From contig NC_071354.1 in NCBI RefSeq assembly GCF_943734655.1, positions 47,794,044-47,858,043 on the forward strand: a stretch of 64,000 bases of DNA. Reading direction: 5' to 3'. The notes below the pieces were generated by a model. The model searched no databases. It saw only the letters and a list, made by a program, of their open reading frames with translations, and was not told the origin of the DNA. The DNA is from Sabethes cyaneus (lineage: Eukaryota; Arthropoda; Insecta; Diptera; Culicidae). Positions 11,020 through 22,460 of the stretch are shown here, piece by piece (positions within the stretch are counted from its first letter, which is position 1; every line of letters begins with the position of its first letter). A program made the position numbers and the translations under genes.

Positions 11020-12030
11020 TATGCGTGTTGTGAAATAGTTGAACCATTTTACCCATTTACATAGGTACGCATAGGCCTTCCATGGAATATGCTGCATAGA
11101 CAGCTCTAGACAATAGATGACACCGAGGCGGATGAGCGGGAATTCGTCATACAAATGCTACACTTCGTCCTATACAGCATTTTTATCATGGACAGATAGC
11201 AATTGTTTACAAAAATCTAAATATGTGGTCGTTGAACCGTTTGCACGAGCTGATAGCTGTATTTCACAAAAAACATGGAAATAATTTTGATCTCAGCTCA
11301 AAATTTCAAGTAGCTACTCCAAAAAGAATCAGCAGATTCTTTTTTTTTTTGGATTGGGAGGAGAAGTAGGTTCGAATCCCGTTATAATTGACAACGATTA
11401 TAGCTTGTTTCGATCCACGGATCCCCCAGCTTGCGTAAAAAGGAATGGTACATAACTTCTTAAGCGTGGGTTCAATGATCCTCCCTTATTTCGCTCAACT
11501 AACCTCGCATCGTAAGAAGGAAGCTGTGATGATAAAGCTTGTCATAAACTCTGCTAAAATGAAGTATATTGGTGGCTGACAAAGAATGGGCTCTTCAGGT
11601 GCTGGAACTGCGGTAGTGATTTGTTTATTTGTTTATTTTGGTACGAATTTGTTTATTTTGGTACATTAGTAAGCAACACATTAGAATTTTGATTTTACTA
11701 TTTAACCCCACACGACACATTTTTAAATCATACTATCTCAACTATGAAAAACCATCAAAATTGAAAAACTCTCTGATTTTCTTAAACTTGTGTATTTGTT
11801 TCATTTTAGAATATATTAAACCCATATTTGTTACGTTTAGTTTTCCTTTGTGTGCTGCTAATCTTTTCTAAAACCTTTTCTAAAAATTCATAACTTTTGA
11901 ACCACTGAACCGATTTCAGCTATTTTGCTAGTAAATAAAAGGTGTTTTATAAAGATTTTTTTGAAAAATGTTGCTTCAAAGTTTAATTTTTCTTACAGTT
12001 GCAAGAACGCGACAAATATTCATTTGTTTT
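11020..12030. other. no gene seen
   Basis: AT-rich intergenic DNA. A tRNA-B-box-like GTAGGTTCGAATCCCG at about 11368 sits in a small palindrome like the core of the 9645-10300 foldback. A TTTGTTTATTTTGG phrase is duplicated at 11625-11665. No coding motif. Confidence 0.4.
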
Positions 12031-12040
12031 GCGTTTTTAT

Positions 12041-12256
12041 AACCGCTTAGTTGGTTTCGAGGTACGATGCTGGTCTAACAAGCAGCCAATCGTTGTATGT
12101 TCGAATCTCGGATAGGCGGTGCTGCTAGATAGAATCTGTAAGATGGTTGTACTAGTCCCGTAGCTGTCCTGTACTCTTACTAGCCGGCTGTGAAGTCTGT
12201 CGAAAAAGGAGGGTCAAGTCTTAGAAAGGACGTTTAACCCCAAGACTTTGCTTTTA
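12041..12256 (+). mobile_element. tRNA-derived SINE, near full length
   Basis: Starts AACCGCTTAGTTGG with a tRNA-like 5' region, has a B-box-like TGTTCGAATCTCGG about 60 bp in, then a body with GTCCTGTACTCTTA and GAAGTCTGTC. It is flanked by CGTTTTTAT (12032-12040 and 12257-12265), a plausible target duplication. Its sibling at 41291-41494 has a perfect 8-bp duplication, which fixes the ends. Confidence 0.8.
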
Positions 12257-12269
12257 CGTTTTTATGGTT

Positions 12270-12714
12270 TGAGGACCAACGAGGCCTCCATTAGCTAGAA
12301 TGCTGAGACCTTTTTACATAAAAAATTAGGATAACCTCTTAACAACTGTTAAAACAATAAAGTTGCGAACACGCAGTGGAGTCGCATGGTGTTTTATTTC
12401 CAAATACCAGAAAATGGACAGCTTCGGCAAAGAGGACCCTGGAATGACTGTTTCCGTAAAACTCAAGCATGGTTCAAGAGTCATGCATTTTTATAAGTAG
12501 TTAGACCTGAGCAAATTAGAAAATTTCTGTAGGAGTTGCCAAGAAAAATGAGTTTTGCTACATTATTCTCCCCAAGGAGGGAGGGTGTAGTAACAGACAA
12601 TATTTCGACTTGGATAATATAAAAAATCCATCTTTTGGCATCAATTATTCAGTTATTGCTAAACCCACCAGTTGTATCTATAAATCATATTATTAATAAA
12701 CCCCGAGCACTAAC
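12270..12714. other. intron sequence 3' of the mastermind exon
   Basis: No coding motif on the minus strand after the donor at 12714-12711. It is presumed to be mastermind intron, because the open frame running past the donor is short and non-conserved. Confidence 0.4.
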
Positions 12715-14355
12715 CTGTATTCCGTGTCCTCCCGGTCCCTGCTGGCTGATGTGCAGCTGCTGCGTTTGCTTCATCTGTAGCATGGTTGCATTGGGTGCCC
12801 CTGGCATCGGACCGCCACCACCCCGCGGCGGAACGCCATTATTGCCCGGCCCGTTCGCTCCGGGTCCGTTGCCTCCGGCACCACCCGTGCCCGTTCCAGT
12901 CGGACCATTTCCGCCACCGGCCGGACCGTTTCCGCCAGCACCTCCCGGTCCCGGTCCCGGTCCACGTGGCGGTATGTAACCCGGACCGTGCGGACTGCCA
13001 TGGTTTGGCATTCCGGCACCAGCGCCAGCACCACCGACGGTTCCGCCTCCGGCTGGCGATCCATATGGCGAGTATTGTTGCTGCTGGTTTGGCTTGTTGA
13101 AGCCGCCCGGTCCGGGGCCCATTTTCGGACCAGGTCCTCCCATCTGCGGTGGCATTCGACCCAGCTGGGGTTTGAGATCAAATTCGCTCTGCGGGGAGTA
13201 GAGTTCCTGCTTGATGAGGTCTGCTCCCGGAAACGGAGGAACAGAACCTTTGTGGAATTGGTTGCCCACGGGATTGCCACCACCGGGACCAGCGGCTGGG
13301 TTGTTCATAAAGTCCTGGTTGGCAAACTGATTGAATTCTGAGTACGGTGGTCGTTGCGGGTTCGGTTGTGGACCTCGCGGAAATCCCATTCCCATGGCGC
13401 TTTTGTGCTGATGCTGCTCGGCCATGTGTTTGAGTGTTTGAGCGGCAGGGGATAGTTCAGACATTGGACCATTCTGGGGATTGCCGTATGGTCCACGTTT
13501 TGGACCAAGAGTACCGTCGTTGAATGCATTAGGGAATTGCTGATTTGCAGGACTGCCCCGTTTGATGCCCATATTGTCTAGCATTCCTGGACTTGGATGC
13601 TCTTGTTTTATGCAGGTTTCTTGCTTCACCTCGATCTGCTGCTGCTGTTGGGCGTGCATCTGCATCTGTGGAGGAGGCTGCTGCTGATGGTGCTGGTGCG
13701 GGTTTGGATGCTGCTGCTGTTGTTGCTGCTGCTGCTGCTGCGAGGGATGAGGCTGAGGGGGTGGCTGCTGAGTCGGTGGTTTCTCCTCAAAGTCCAGAAA
13801 GTCGGAATGGAAGTCGGACAGGTCTGAGATGAGATCTTTGAAGGTGTCGCTGCCGTCATTGGTGTCGTCACCAATGAAATCGGACAGTCCAGGGAAGTGC
13901 CCGTTAGCTGCGGCATCCTTCTCCAGCGCTGCCGACAGATCGGCGAACTCGTTCTCCGGTTCCTGCTTGAAGTCCACAATGTGGCCAAGGTCGTGCAGGT
14001 GTGGGGATGGCGCTGGATTGCCTCCATTGTTGCCCCCGGATGGACCACCGTTACCTCCTCCGCCTCCATTTCCTCCCGGACCAGGTCCCTGCTGGTTCTG
14101 CTGCTGTTGCTGCTGGGATGGACTGGGACCCTCGCTTTTGACGGACGCATTGGTCAAGGCTTTGACCGTTACGTTCGTACTGATTTGCTGCGGTTGGGAG
14201 TTGGCTGCCGACGTCGTAAACTCGAGTTGTTGAACGATTTCCACCGAAAATTTGGTCAAATTCTCGGAACCGTTGTGCTGGAGCTTGACCGGTGGTTCGT
14301 ACGAGTCGGAGGCGGAATCGACGTCGTCTGCTGGTCTTTTTAGGAATTTTTGTTG
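12715..14355 (-). CDS. mam: Mastermind (Notch co-activator), large internal exon
   Basis: Encodes 547 residues in phase 0 at both ends: acceptor TTGCAG ends at 14356 after a T-rich tract, donor CAG|GTTAG is at 12715/12714. Mastermind is the nuclear scaffold that joins the Notch intracellular domain-Su(H) complex and recruits co-activators. Recognition rests on the acidic block at residues about 129-192 (FKQEPENEFADLSAALEKDA, then GLSDFIGDD, DTFKDLISDL, FLDFEEKP), conserved in dipteran Mastermind, set between Q-rich tracts (a 10-Q run encoded near 13710-13740) and a long G/P/N-rich tail. The basic N-terminal helix that contacts Notch and Su(H) is not in this exon; it must lie upstream (higher coordinates or outside). 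Five psi-K-x-E motifs (VKSE, FKQE, VKQE, IKQE, IKQE) are candidate SUMO sites. Open frames on the opposite strand here are shadows of the repetitive codons. Confidence 0.9.
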
Positions 14356-14399
14356 CTGCAATGAGAGAACAAAAAAAAACAAGGTTTAAATTAGAGACA

Positions 14400-15110
14400 A
14401 CTCTTCGCAACTGATCTAAGCACAATTTTGCAGTGATGGATCGTAACTTTGTGCACGACAAGATTTAATGCTACTCGTAATGATGACTGCCGTGGCGAGA
14501 CGATCATCCTCCGTTTGTCTTTCAGTTCACGGCAATTGCGGACACAAAGAGTGCACCGCGCCGGTCAGAAGAGAAATCATTTATTTATTGCTAATGGAAT
14601 TTGTTGCTTGCCACGCGAAGCTGCTCATATTGAAGTTGGGTTGAGGGAGACGGTTGGGGTATGGGAAAAAGTGCAGCTACAGCCCGCTTGCACCGGACAG
14701 ACGCGGAATAAGCAAGTTGATGTACTCTACCGAGATGCCAGACCGGACAGTGCGGTTTGAAAGTATTGGAACTTGTTCTCTGTGTAGGTGTTAATGCTAA
14801 TGATTGTGATTCAAATCTTTACTGGTATTGTTGGTGCTCATAAAGAGATTTATACCGTCGTAGATGCTGCGAATTATTTCGGACAGCCATGTGTAATCTG
14901 CTTGGCAGGCAGCCGGCGACTCACTTGCAGGTAATCAGCGATCGACTCGTTCGTGCTAATTGAGACTGCAGTCGTTACTTCTCAGTGCACATAAATGAGC
15001 GCGAGCGCATACATTCGCACCGGCAGCGATAGCAATAGTGACGCATAAGCTCTGAAATAAAATTCCAATTGAAGAAGAACTACCTACTAAAACATAAGCA
15101 AGGTGGCGAA
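14400..15110. other. non-repetitive segment upstream of the mastermind exon
   Basis: Moderately GC-rich, apparently single-copy DNA, probably mastermind intron. No exon with a known motif was recognised on the minus strand. The open frame on the plus strand at 14449-14760 has no family resemblance. Confidence 0.35.
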
Positions 15111-15125
15111 CGAGGCTAACTGATT

Positions 15126-15320
15126 TTTTTTTTTTTTTTTATTTCCATTTGGCCGGCCGCCAGCACAGCTAGGGCTATATGGGCCGTCTGTTGATTAAAA
15201 CTAGATACAATATTATAAATACCTAAATACTACTAACATAATTTTCAAGTACCTAACCTAATAATAATATAATAAGATTTTTCACATATTTACATTTTTT
15301 GATAGTTGTTTTTGAATTAA
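15126..15320 (-). mobile_element. 5'-truncated retro-inserted element with poly(A) tail
   Basis: A T-run at 15126-15140 on the plus strand is the poly(A) tail of a minus-strand insertion. A 13-bp perfect target duplication AGGCTAACTGATT brackets it (15113-15125 and 15321-15333). The ~180-bp body with GGCCGGCCGCCAGCACAGC looks like the 3' end of a LINE or a LINE-mobilised transcript. The intact duplication suggests a fairly recent event. Confidence 0.85.
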
Positions 15321-15518
15321 AGGCTAACTGATTGAAATAATTCTATAGCTCAGAGTTTATCACCAGCACATAAAACCAAACGGAATGCGTACCTTGTTCT
15401 CACTATTAACCTGCCACCGGCCGGCAGCGATTCACGCATGTGTTACTCTTGCCATCAGTGGTTCGAGCCGGACCGACGCGACCGGACAACAGCGACAGCA
15501 ATTTCTTACCGGTTGCGA

Positions 15519-15690
15519 ATCGTATCGCATCGCAGTCCGCAGCCGCCGTAGTCCGCAGAGCAAGCGAAGCGCCACACGTAAACAAACTTAAAGGGCAATG
15601 CAAGCGGTGCGAAAGCAATGCGCGAACCAATGAGCCTCCGCCGCATCCATCGCGCCCCGCCGGCCGTCCTAACGAAGTAGGGTAAACTGA
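15519..15690 (-). promoter_or_regulatory. possible alternative promoter / noncoding exon (minus strand)
   Basis: GC-rich, CpG-rich single-copy DNA with an Inr-like GGTCAGTTT near 15690 and a strong 5' splice donor (CCG|GTAAGAA) with its last exon base near 15519, about 1.2 kb upstream of the mastermind exon. It would suit a short alternative first exon of mastermind. A DPE is not in register and no TATA is present, so this is a guess from splice signal and composition. Confidence 0.25.
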
Positions 15691-16710
15691 CCATTCGTGG
15701 TGGCTCGCAGTACCCGCACAGAAACTAAGACTGCGATTGAATGTTTTGTTTTTTTTTTCTGTCGAAACCTTTTGCGATATAATAAAGAGGAAAATAAGTA
15801 ACAAAGAAACAACTGCCATATGGCTTGTTGATGATATACGGAATAGTTCAACTGCCAGCGTTATCGGTTGTTTATATTATTAGATTGAGCGCTTAGCTTG
15901 GCTTTTCTAGTGTCTCATATTACTTTCCGCAACATGCCCCGCCGTAACACTAGGCGGTCACATGAGCTAAGCTACTTGCAAGGACTGTCCTGCACTTTGT
16001 GCACCGATTTTACTAATTTTACTGTATCGCCTTAATCAAACAAAATTTGCAAATTTGTGCACTAACGTATGTACATCGGGAGTGCACCATAAATAAAAAA
16101 TATAGAGCAAAACTTGGTTCAGTAAAACATATTGTAGATAATATTTAACTTTACAAATGTCCCATACAAAACTTTTTTAAATTTTTCTTGGTTATCGTAC
16201 ATATGGATATGATACTAGACAAGCAAGATCCGTCGAAAGTCATCCGACGTTATATGTATGCTTTGGGCGCATTGGTTTCCGTTGTTGGGTGATCTTCTTC
16301 TTATATATAAAAATGGATTTCTGTCTGTCTGTCCGTCTGTCGGGATGTTCCTTATAGAATCAAAAACTACTGAACTAATCGGCGTGAAAATTTGCATGTA
16401 GAGATTTCTGGGGCCAGGAAGGGTTTTAATGATGGTTAGAGACCCCTCCCCCAACTAGGAGGGGAGGCTGCCATACAAATGAAACATAAATTTCTGCATA
16501 ACTCGAGAACTAGTCAAGCAAATAGAATAAAATTTGGCATGTGGGTGTTTTTGGTAACAAGAATTTATTCTATGGTAAATTGAGACCCCTTCCCTCTCTA
16601 GAAGGGGAATTATGACTCCTCTCCCCTTTAAGAGGGGGGCTTCCATACAAATGAAAAACAAATTTCCTCATAACTCGAGAACTAATCTAAAAAAGACCTT
16701 AAGACCTATA

Positions 16711-17104
16711 GTACGTTAAGTCAATCAGAGTTTTATATCGGTATGAATAACCCAAACCTTACTGAATATTTGCTTATTGAAGTGTCTGCCATTAATGAGA
16801 AGTTTTTACTTGGAGTAGTTTACAACCCTCCAAGAAGTGATTGTACGTTAAGTCAATCAGAGTTTATATCGGTATGAATAACCCAAACCTTACTGAATAT
16901 TTGCTTATTGAAGTGTCTGCCATTAATGAGAAGTTTTTACTTGGAGTAGTTTACAACCCTCCAAGAAGTGATTGTACGTTAAGTCAATCAGAGTTTATAT
17001 CGGTATGAATAACCCAAACCTTACTGAATATTTGCTTATTGAAGTGTCTGCCATTAATGAGAAGTTTTTACTTGGAGTAGTTTACAACCCTCCAAGAAGT
17101 GATT
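16711..17104 (+). repeat. 131-132 bp tandem triplication at the LINE 5' end
   Basis: Three almost identical copies start at 16711, 16843 and 16974 (GTACGTTAAGTCAATCAGAG). The first differs by one extra T in the TTTTAT run. Each encodes the same endonuclease segment (NPNLTEYLLIEVSAINEKF), but 131 is not a multiple of three, so successive copies are out of frame and only the third leads into the rest of the gene. Confidence 0.95.
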
Positions 17105-17553
17105 GCTCCGAATTACTCTATGATAAATTGATCGCTTTAGGACTGAATTATCCACAAACGATTATTTTAGGAGATTTCAACACTGATATTAGCAAAACTA
17201 ATGCTAGAGCATTAAAGCTCAACAGTGTGATTGATGTTTTAGGTCTAAATTGTGTTAGCCTCGAACCAACTCATTATTATTCCGGAGGATGTTCTCTGAT
17301 CGATTTAATGCTCGCTAGCAGTAATGATTTTGTTCTGAAATTTAACCAAGTTCCAGCGCCTGGGTTCTCCAGGCATGATATAATATTTGCATCCCTCAAC
17401 GTTACGCGTAATTCTGGTTCGACAGCCGGTCGCTGCTACAGAGACAGCTACAGCTACAGAATTGATATGGTATTACTTCAGAACGCTATAAAATCCATCG
17501 ACTCGTCTTTTTATACAGTATGTCTGACCCTGACGTGGCACTGGACTTTTTGA
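16972..17553 (+). pseudogene. LINE apurinic-like endonuclease domain (partial)
   Basis: The EN domain nicks target DNA to prime reverse transcription. Visible motifs: LGVVYNPPRSD, ILGDFNTDIS (the catalytic GDFN motif), GCSLIDLMLAS, and the terminal SRHDIIFASL, where the SDH triad residue reads R-H-D. The N-terminal part with the first catalytic residues is missing through 5' truncation. A frameshift near 17520-17550 separates it from the RT frame. Confidence 0.85.
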
Positions 17554-19473
17554 ATCAAATTTTGGTAGAACTCCACGACAATTCCGTTCCAATTCGAGCG
17601 TCCAAACCAAAAAATAATCCGTGGTTCAATGAAATTATTTTACGCGCTATAGTCCAAAGAGATATAGCGTATCGATTATGGAAAAATAATAAATCAGCGC
17701 AAGACTTAGCCCAATATAGAAGACTTAGGAATAGAGTTACCAACTTGATCCATATTGCTAAAAAGAATTATCTCTCTGAAAGCATGTCTTCTCCAAATAA
17801 TAGCAAAGTTCTATGGAATAAACAGAAAAATATTGATGTCCATAAACGTACTCAACATAATTATCAGTTCGATCACACCTCTGACGAAATAAATGAATAT
17901 TTCAGCTCTAATTTTACTCACGATAGTTTCCCTTTACCTGTACCTCCTTTCAATGAAAACGGTTTTAATTTTGCTGCTATATCTGAACACGAAATTTTTA
18001 CAGCCTTGAATTCAATTCAGTCTGACTCAGTAGGTATGGATGATATTCCTCTTCGGTTTCTTAAAGTTGTTTTTCCATTCTTGGCACCTCATTTCTGCTA
18101 TATTTTCAACCTATGCTTAACCTGTTGCAAATTTCCGAAGTCATGGAAGTTTGTAAAAGTTATTCCAATTCGGAAAAAATCACGTAGCTCTAATTTGTCA
18201 AACTTGCGACCTATCAGTATTTTAAGTGTGCTCTCCAAAATTTTCGAAAAAGTCTTGAAGCAGCAAATCATTTACTTTATCCAATCTAACAGTCGGCTAA
18301 ATGATTTTCAATCTGGATTTAGATCAGGTCATAATACTACAACAGCTTTTTTAAAAATCCATGACGACATCCATAAAGTGATCGATAGAAGAGGCATGGC
18401 GCTTCTTTTGCTAATAGACTTCTCTAAAGCTTTCGATCGTGTCTCGCATAACAAACTACTCACCAAACTCTCACATCAATTTCATTTTTCCAATAAAGCC
18501 GTAAATACAATCCTACTTATCAAACAGAACTCAAGTTGTCTCTGTGAATGGTGACTTATCTCAAAGTATTGATATTGTGAGCGGAGTCCCCCAAGGATCT
18601 GTTGTTGGGCCTATATTGTTCTCAATGTATATTGAGTATATACATATGTTCGCTGATGATGTTCAGATTTACATTTACTCATCTGAGCTTGAAATAAATG
18701 AAATAACAAGTCATTCAATCGCTGATCTAGAAAAAGTGTTTGAATGGTCCCAGCGTAACTTATTACCAATAAATATTGAAAAAACTAAAGCTACGTACAT
18801 TTCAAGATCGCGAATAGTTGAACACAAGCCCGCTGTGTGGCTCGGAAACGATCGTATAGAATTTGTTCAAAAAGCTATCAATCTGGGATTTGTTCTGACA
18901 GATGATCTCGAATGGGATCAACAAGTTAACCTAATTTGTGGTAAAGTATATGGAAGTCTACGTCAACTAAGAAGATCTTCTTGTATGCTGAGACATGATG
19001 TGAAACTCAAATTGTTTAAGTCACTGATCTTACCTCATTTTATCTATGGGACTGAGTTCTTACTGAATGCATCTGCTAGAGCTAAAGATAGATTGAGGGT
19101 TGCTTTGAATAGTTGCGTAAGATACGTTTACAATTTATCACGTTTCTCAAGAGTTTCACATCTTCAAAAGCATTTGCTGGGTTGTTCATTTTACGATTTT
19201 TTGAAACTGCGTGTCTGTTTATGTCTATTCAAAATAGCTAAGTTTTCTTCGCCTATATATTTACACGAAAAACTACAGCCATGCCGTAGTTTAAGAACCA
19301 GAAATTATGTAATACCGCGACATAACACAGCTCATTATGGAAACACTATCTTTGTAAGGGGCATTGCCATCTGGAACTTGCTGCCGTCAGAAATAAAAAA
19401 CAATCTTACGATATTTGGATTTCGGCGTGATTGTGTTGCCTACTTCAACGGGGAGAATCAGCAAAATGAATAA
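17520..19473 (+). pseudogene. LINE reverse transcriptase, two overlapping frames
   Basis: Frame one (17520-18554) carries the linker, LRPISILSVLSKIFEKVL, DFQSGFRSGHNTTTAFL and LLLIDFSKAFDRVSHNKLL (first catalytic aspartates). After a frameshift near 18540 frame two (18544-19473) carries SGVPQGSVVGPILF and FADDVQIY (catalytic FADD), then the C-terminal region with WSQRNLLPINIEKTKATY and LFKSLILPHFIYG. Between FSMYIE and IHMFADD about a dozen residues usual in this family are missing. With the frameshifts and this deletion the copy is inactive. The last half (ALNSCVRYVYNLSRFSRVSH) is typical of CR1/Jockey-group mosquito LINEs; the exact clade was not determined. Confidence 0.88.
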
Positions 19474-20280
19474 TAGTAGTAGTTAAAGTAGTTTTAGGAT
19501 ATTGGAAGATAATCTGGGTTCAACTATATTGTAGTAATTTATAAGGAATGTGCCTTACGCTACAAATTTGTGAAATAAACTAAACTAAACTAGTCAAGCA
19601 AATGGAACCAAATTTGGCATGTGGAGGTTTTTGGAGGCAAAAATATTTTCTATGGTGAATTAGGACCCCTGTCCACTTTAAGAAGGGGGGGCTTCTACAC
19701 AAATGAAATACAAATTTTCTCATAACTCGAGAATTAATCAATCAAATGGAACCAAATTGGACATGTAACTGGTTTTGGAGGCAAGATTTACTTCTATGGT
19801 GAATTGAGACCCCTCTCCTCTTTAGAAAGCGAGTTATGGTCCATCTCCCCTTTAAGAAGGTGGCCCCTTTAAATTTGGCATGTGGGGCTTTAGGGGGCAG
19901 AAATTGTTTCAATGATGAATTAAGACCCCACCCCTGTTTAGGAGGGGGGAGGGGCTCCCATACAAATGAAATTCAAATTTCCTTATAACTTGAGAACTAA
20001 TCAAGCAAATGGAACCAAATTAGGAATGTGGGAGATTTTGGAGTCTTGAATTTATTTTATGATAGTTAGAGACCTCTCCTGTGGTAGGGCGATATGGACT
20101 CTCATACAAATAAAACGAAACTCAAAAACTAATCGAACTCGAGAAATTCGAGACTCTTCCATTAAACATTAGTCTATAACAAGACCACAAAAACTATGTA
20201 TAGTAACACTAGTTCATTCAGGATGAGACGGCCGCGAGTGTTGCCGGCGACCCGCCGTCGGAAGCGCCGCCCACTGGGGG

Positions 20281-20942
20281 AGGCAACTCCCCGCAAAAAT
20301 CACTACTGTCTAGGTTTATTTGTTTTCCTAGGTCTACCTGGGTTTCCTGGAACGAGCGATAGTGAGTAAGGAGAGGATCGCGAAATGGTACTTTCCACGA
20401 AAAAGTTTTCCGTGAAATGGTACATTCCGCTTAAGGTTTTTCGCAAAATGATATTCGGCGTAATGTTGTACAATCATGGCGAATATTACTATCCGCTTTC
20501 TGGCTATGCAATGAGGGGACAGGGGAGTTGTTTTCTACTTTACTGTGAGGAAAAATTGCAAATTTGTATATTAAACTACCCATTCCTGGTAATTAATAAG
20601 CATTAACATAAGCAGCAAATCAGCATATCTGGCATTTTATACTGCACGTTGTTGTATATTAGCTTTTTGACTGCATAGGTGTTGTAAATTGGCATCCAAC
20701 ATTGTATTCAAATTCTTCGTGTCGGTAATTAGCTGTAAATTAGCATTGTGAGCACTATAAGAAGGTTATCAGTAAAGTAGCTGTATACTTTTCCCAAATA
20801 GCATTTAAGTAGCATTTAAGGCGACTTAAATGCTTATTGGCCTGCATTTGAATAGCATTGGTGATGCTTATTGGTGACCTGGGATGCTTTCATAGTTACG
20901 TCACTGCCAAAATGAATCGTCTAAGGTTGAACTCCTCAGAAA
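20281..20942. mobile_element. unclassified insertion inside family R copy
   Basis: Family R sequence breaks at about 20280 (after CCCACTGGGGG) and resumes at about 20943 (CTTGCAAAACTCGAG). The insert has phrase repeats (AAATGGTACWTTCC, then AAAATGATATTCGGCG) preceded by CTAGGTTTATTTGTTTTCC, like the segment at 6898-6945. A piece around GGGGAGTTGTTTTCTACTTT recurs inverted at 42448-42480. No transposase and no clear target duplication. Confidence 0.55.
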
Positions 20943-21479
20943 CTTGCAAAACTCGAGATTGTGATAAAGATCATCTAAGATTCATGATTTATGTACAACA
21001 CAGGATAATTTGTGGCAATACGAAGTTTGTCGGGTCAGCTAGTATTTTATAAAAATACTTGCGGTCTAGTATCATTACTTGCTTGATATTGGTATCGGCC
21101 AATTCCAAAGTCCAGAAGGTCCCTAACGCTCACACTTGGATGGCTGATCATACCATCAAACTTAACTATCAGGAGCAAGAACGTACACACGCGGAGACGT
21201 AACGTCTCCTGGGTAAAGAGCTAACTGGCCCGAAATCTGGCCAAACAAACAGTTTTGTTGACCCGGAACTCATCATACCGTTTGATCCGAGGCATCTGTA
21301 CAATAAGACAACATTGTCTGCCAGAAGCGGCGTTACAGCGCGCGAGGCCCTGTGCAAATTAAACAGCGAGGCCTTTTTTCTATGCCAGAAAGGCATTGAC
21401 TTAAAACGCCACTGGCATTCGTAAAGATCGTCTTTTGGGGCAGGCCTAGATTACTGTACAGTGTACAGTAAACAGTTTA

Positions 21480-22460
21480 CGGACTGCTCAAACCCATAGA
21501 TGAAGTTGAACTAGATAGTTGTAATCTTGTGCCTCAACTCGGTACTACATGGCTAGAAAAATCACTTTCTAGGATTTGAGTTCTATACTCGGTATGGAGT
21601 GAGAAGAAAACTTCCGAAGTTCCGAAGTTATGCCTAGATAAAGCAAGAGCCTCGTAATTGCAGAGCAGGCAGAGCAGATGCGCTGAACTTTCAAGTTTCA
21701 AGCGGCAGGTGTCGGTATCATCCAATATTCGTTAAATGATAAAGAGCGGGACTGTGTCCAGTTAGAAGTCCCTGGATCCTAGCATCCCTGCGTCAAACTT
21801 TCCTTTGACGATAAGTACTATGTTGGCGGCAGAAGCAATAATCGTATAACCAAGCTGCGGCAGCTTGTGAAGGAATGCGTCGGCCACCAGTGACCAAAGC
21901 AAGGGGCAGAGAACTCCTTGTGGACTTCCTTTCATCGCCAAAATATTGTGATTTCTCTGCTCGAAAGCATTGCTTGGATCTAGCTCATTATAGTGTGATC
22001 AATTTCATTTTAAAAAAGAGCCACAATACAGCCGTAATAATTAAAGCGAAAAGCATGTTACCGAAAGCGCCTTCAATATCAAGGAAAACACAAAATGCCG
22101 TCTCTTGACATTTGAGCGATTTCTCAATTAACGTCACTACGCATTGTGATTGTGGATATAGTTATCCGTGATTTTCTTCATCAACTTGAAAAGCGTTGAT
22201 GTTGACTTATTGATCTGAAAGACTCATGCATGGTTTTCTCTTTCTTGTCTGCCTTAGGTATGCCGGAATATGTATGTATGATGTATTCTCCGGAATATGT
22301 CCTAAAGTGAATCCGGCGCGAAAAATGTTAATGAGCTTGAATATTATAACGCTGTCCATTTTCTGTCCAGAGAATGGGTAGAATAGCATTCGGATCTGGA
22401 GATTTCATTGGTTCAAAAGAGCTAAGTGCCCATTTGATTGAAGGCTCCGTAAAAATTCGG
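21480..22460 (-). pseudogene. R1/I-like LINE reverse transcriptase remnant
   Basis: Read in reverse with many frame changes: a PMKSPGPNAILPI-like stretch near 22400 (the KSPGPDGI block), PKADKKEK and FRSIS near 22220-22250, VFLDIEGAFGN at about 22075-22110 (RT block A), GSPQGVLCPLLWSLV near 21910 (block B), then SAANIVLIVKGKFD where YADD is expected (motif lost), and near 21700 a decayed C-terminal zinc-knuckle region (DTDTCRLKLESSAHLLC). The order of blocks is intact, so it is one old ~1-kb remnant. The loss of YADD and scattered stops show it is dead. Confidence 0.8.

Larger units (their letters stand above)
16688..19587 (+). mobile_element. CR1/Jockey-group LINE, 5'-truncated, near-complete ORF2
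   Basis: A 2.9-kb non-LTR retrotransposon inside the inverted family R copy, flanked by AACTAATC (16680-16687) and AACTAGTC (19588-19595), a target duplication with one mismatch. It ends in a repeated TAAAC tail, as many mosquito LINEs do. It starts inside the endonuclease domain and its first ~131 bp is present three times in tandem. ORF2 is otherwise nearly complete with a few frameshifts and one internal deletion; see the following entries. Confidence 0.9.
16300..21042 (-). mobile_element. family R element, minus-strand copy, interrupted twice
   Basis: Same repeat as 37945-40179 and 58591-60671 but inverted: its head (reverse complement of CTAGCTGACCCGACAAACTT) is at 21042 and its tail, a GACA/GTCT run, at 16318-16340. 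The internal ~142-bp modules are recognisable at 16440-16687 and 19588-20280. A LINE (16688-19587) and an unrelated insertion (about 20281-20942) split it. No protein can be assigned to the family. The GTCT-rich tail is GACAGACA on the element's own strand. Confidence 0.85.

Noticed and set aside
12771..14461. Long frames on both strands overlapping the mastermind exon
   Set aside because: They are shadows of Q-, G- and P-rich codons; only the minus frame with the acidic Mastermind block has splice sites and conservation.
15406..15819. 137-residue minus-strand frame
   Set aside because: Begins in AT-rich sequence, lacks motifs, and crosses the putative noncoding exon and its donor.
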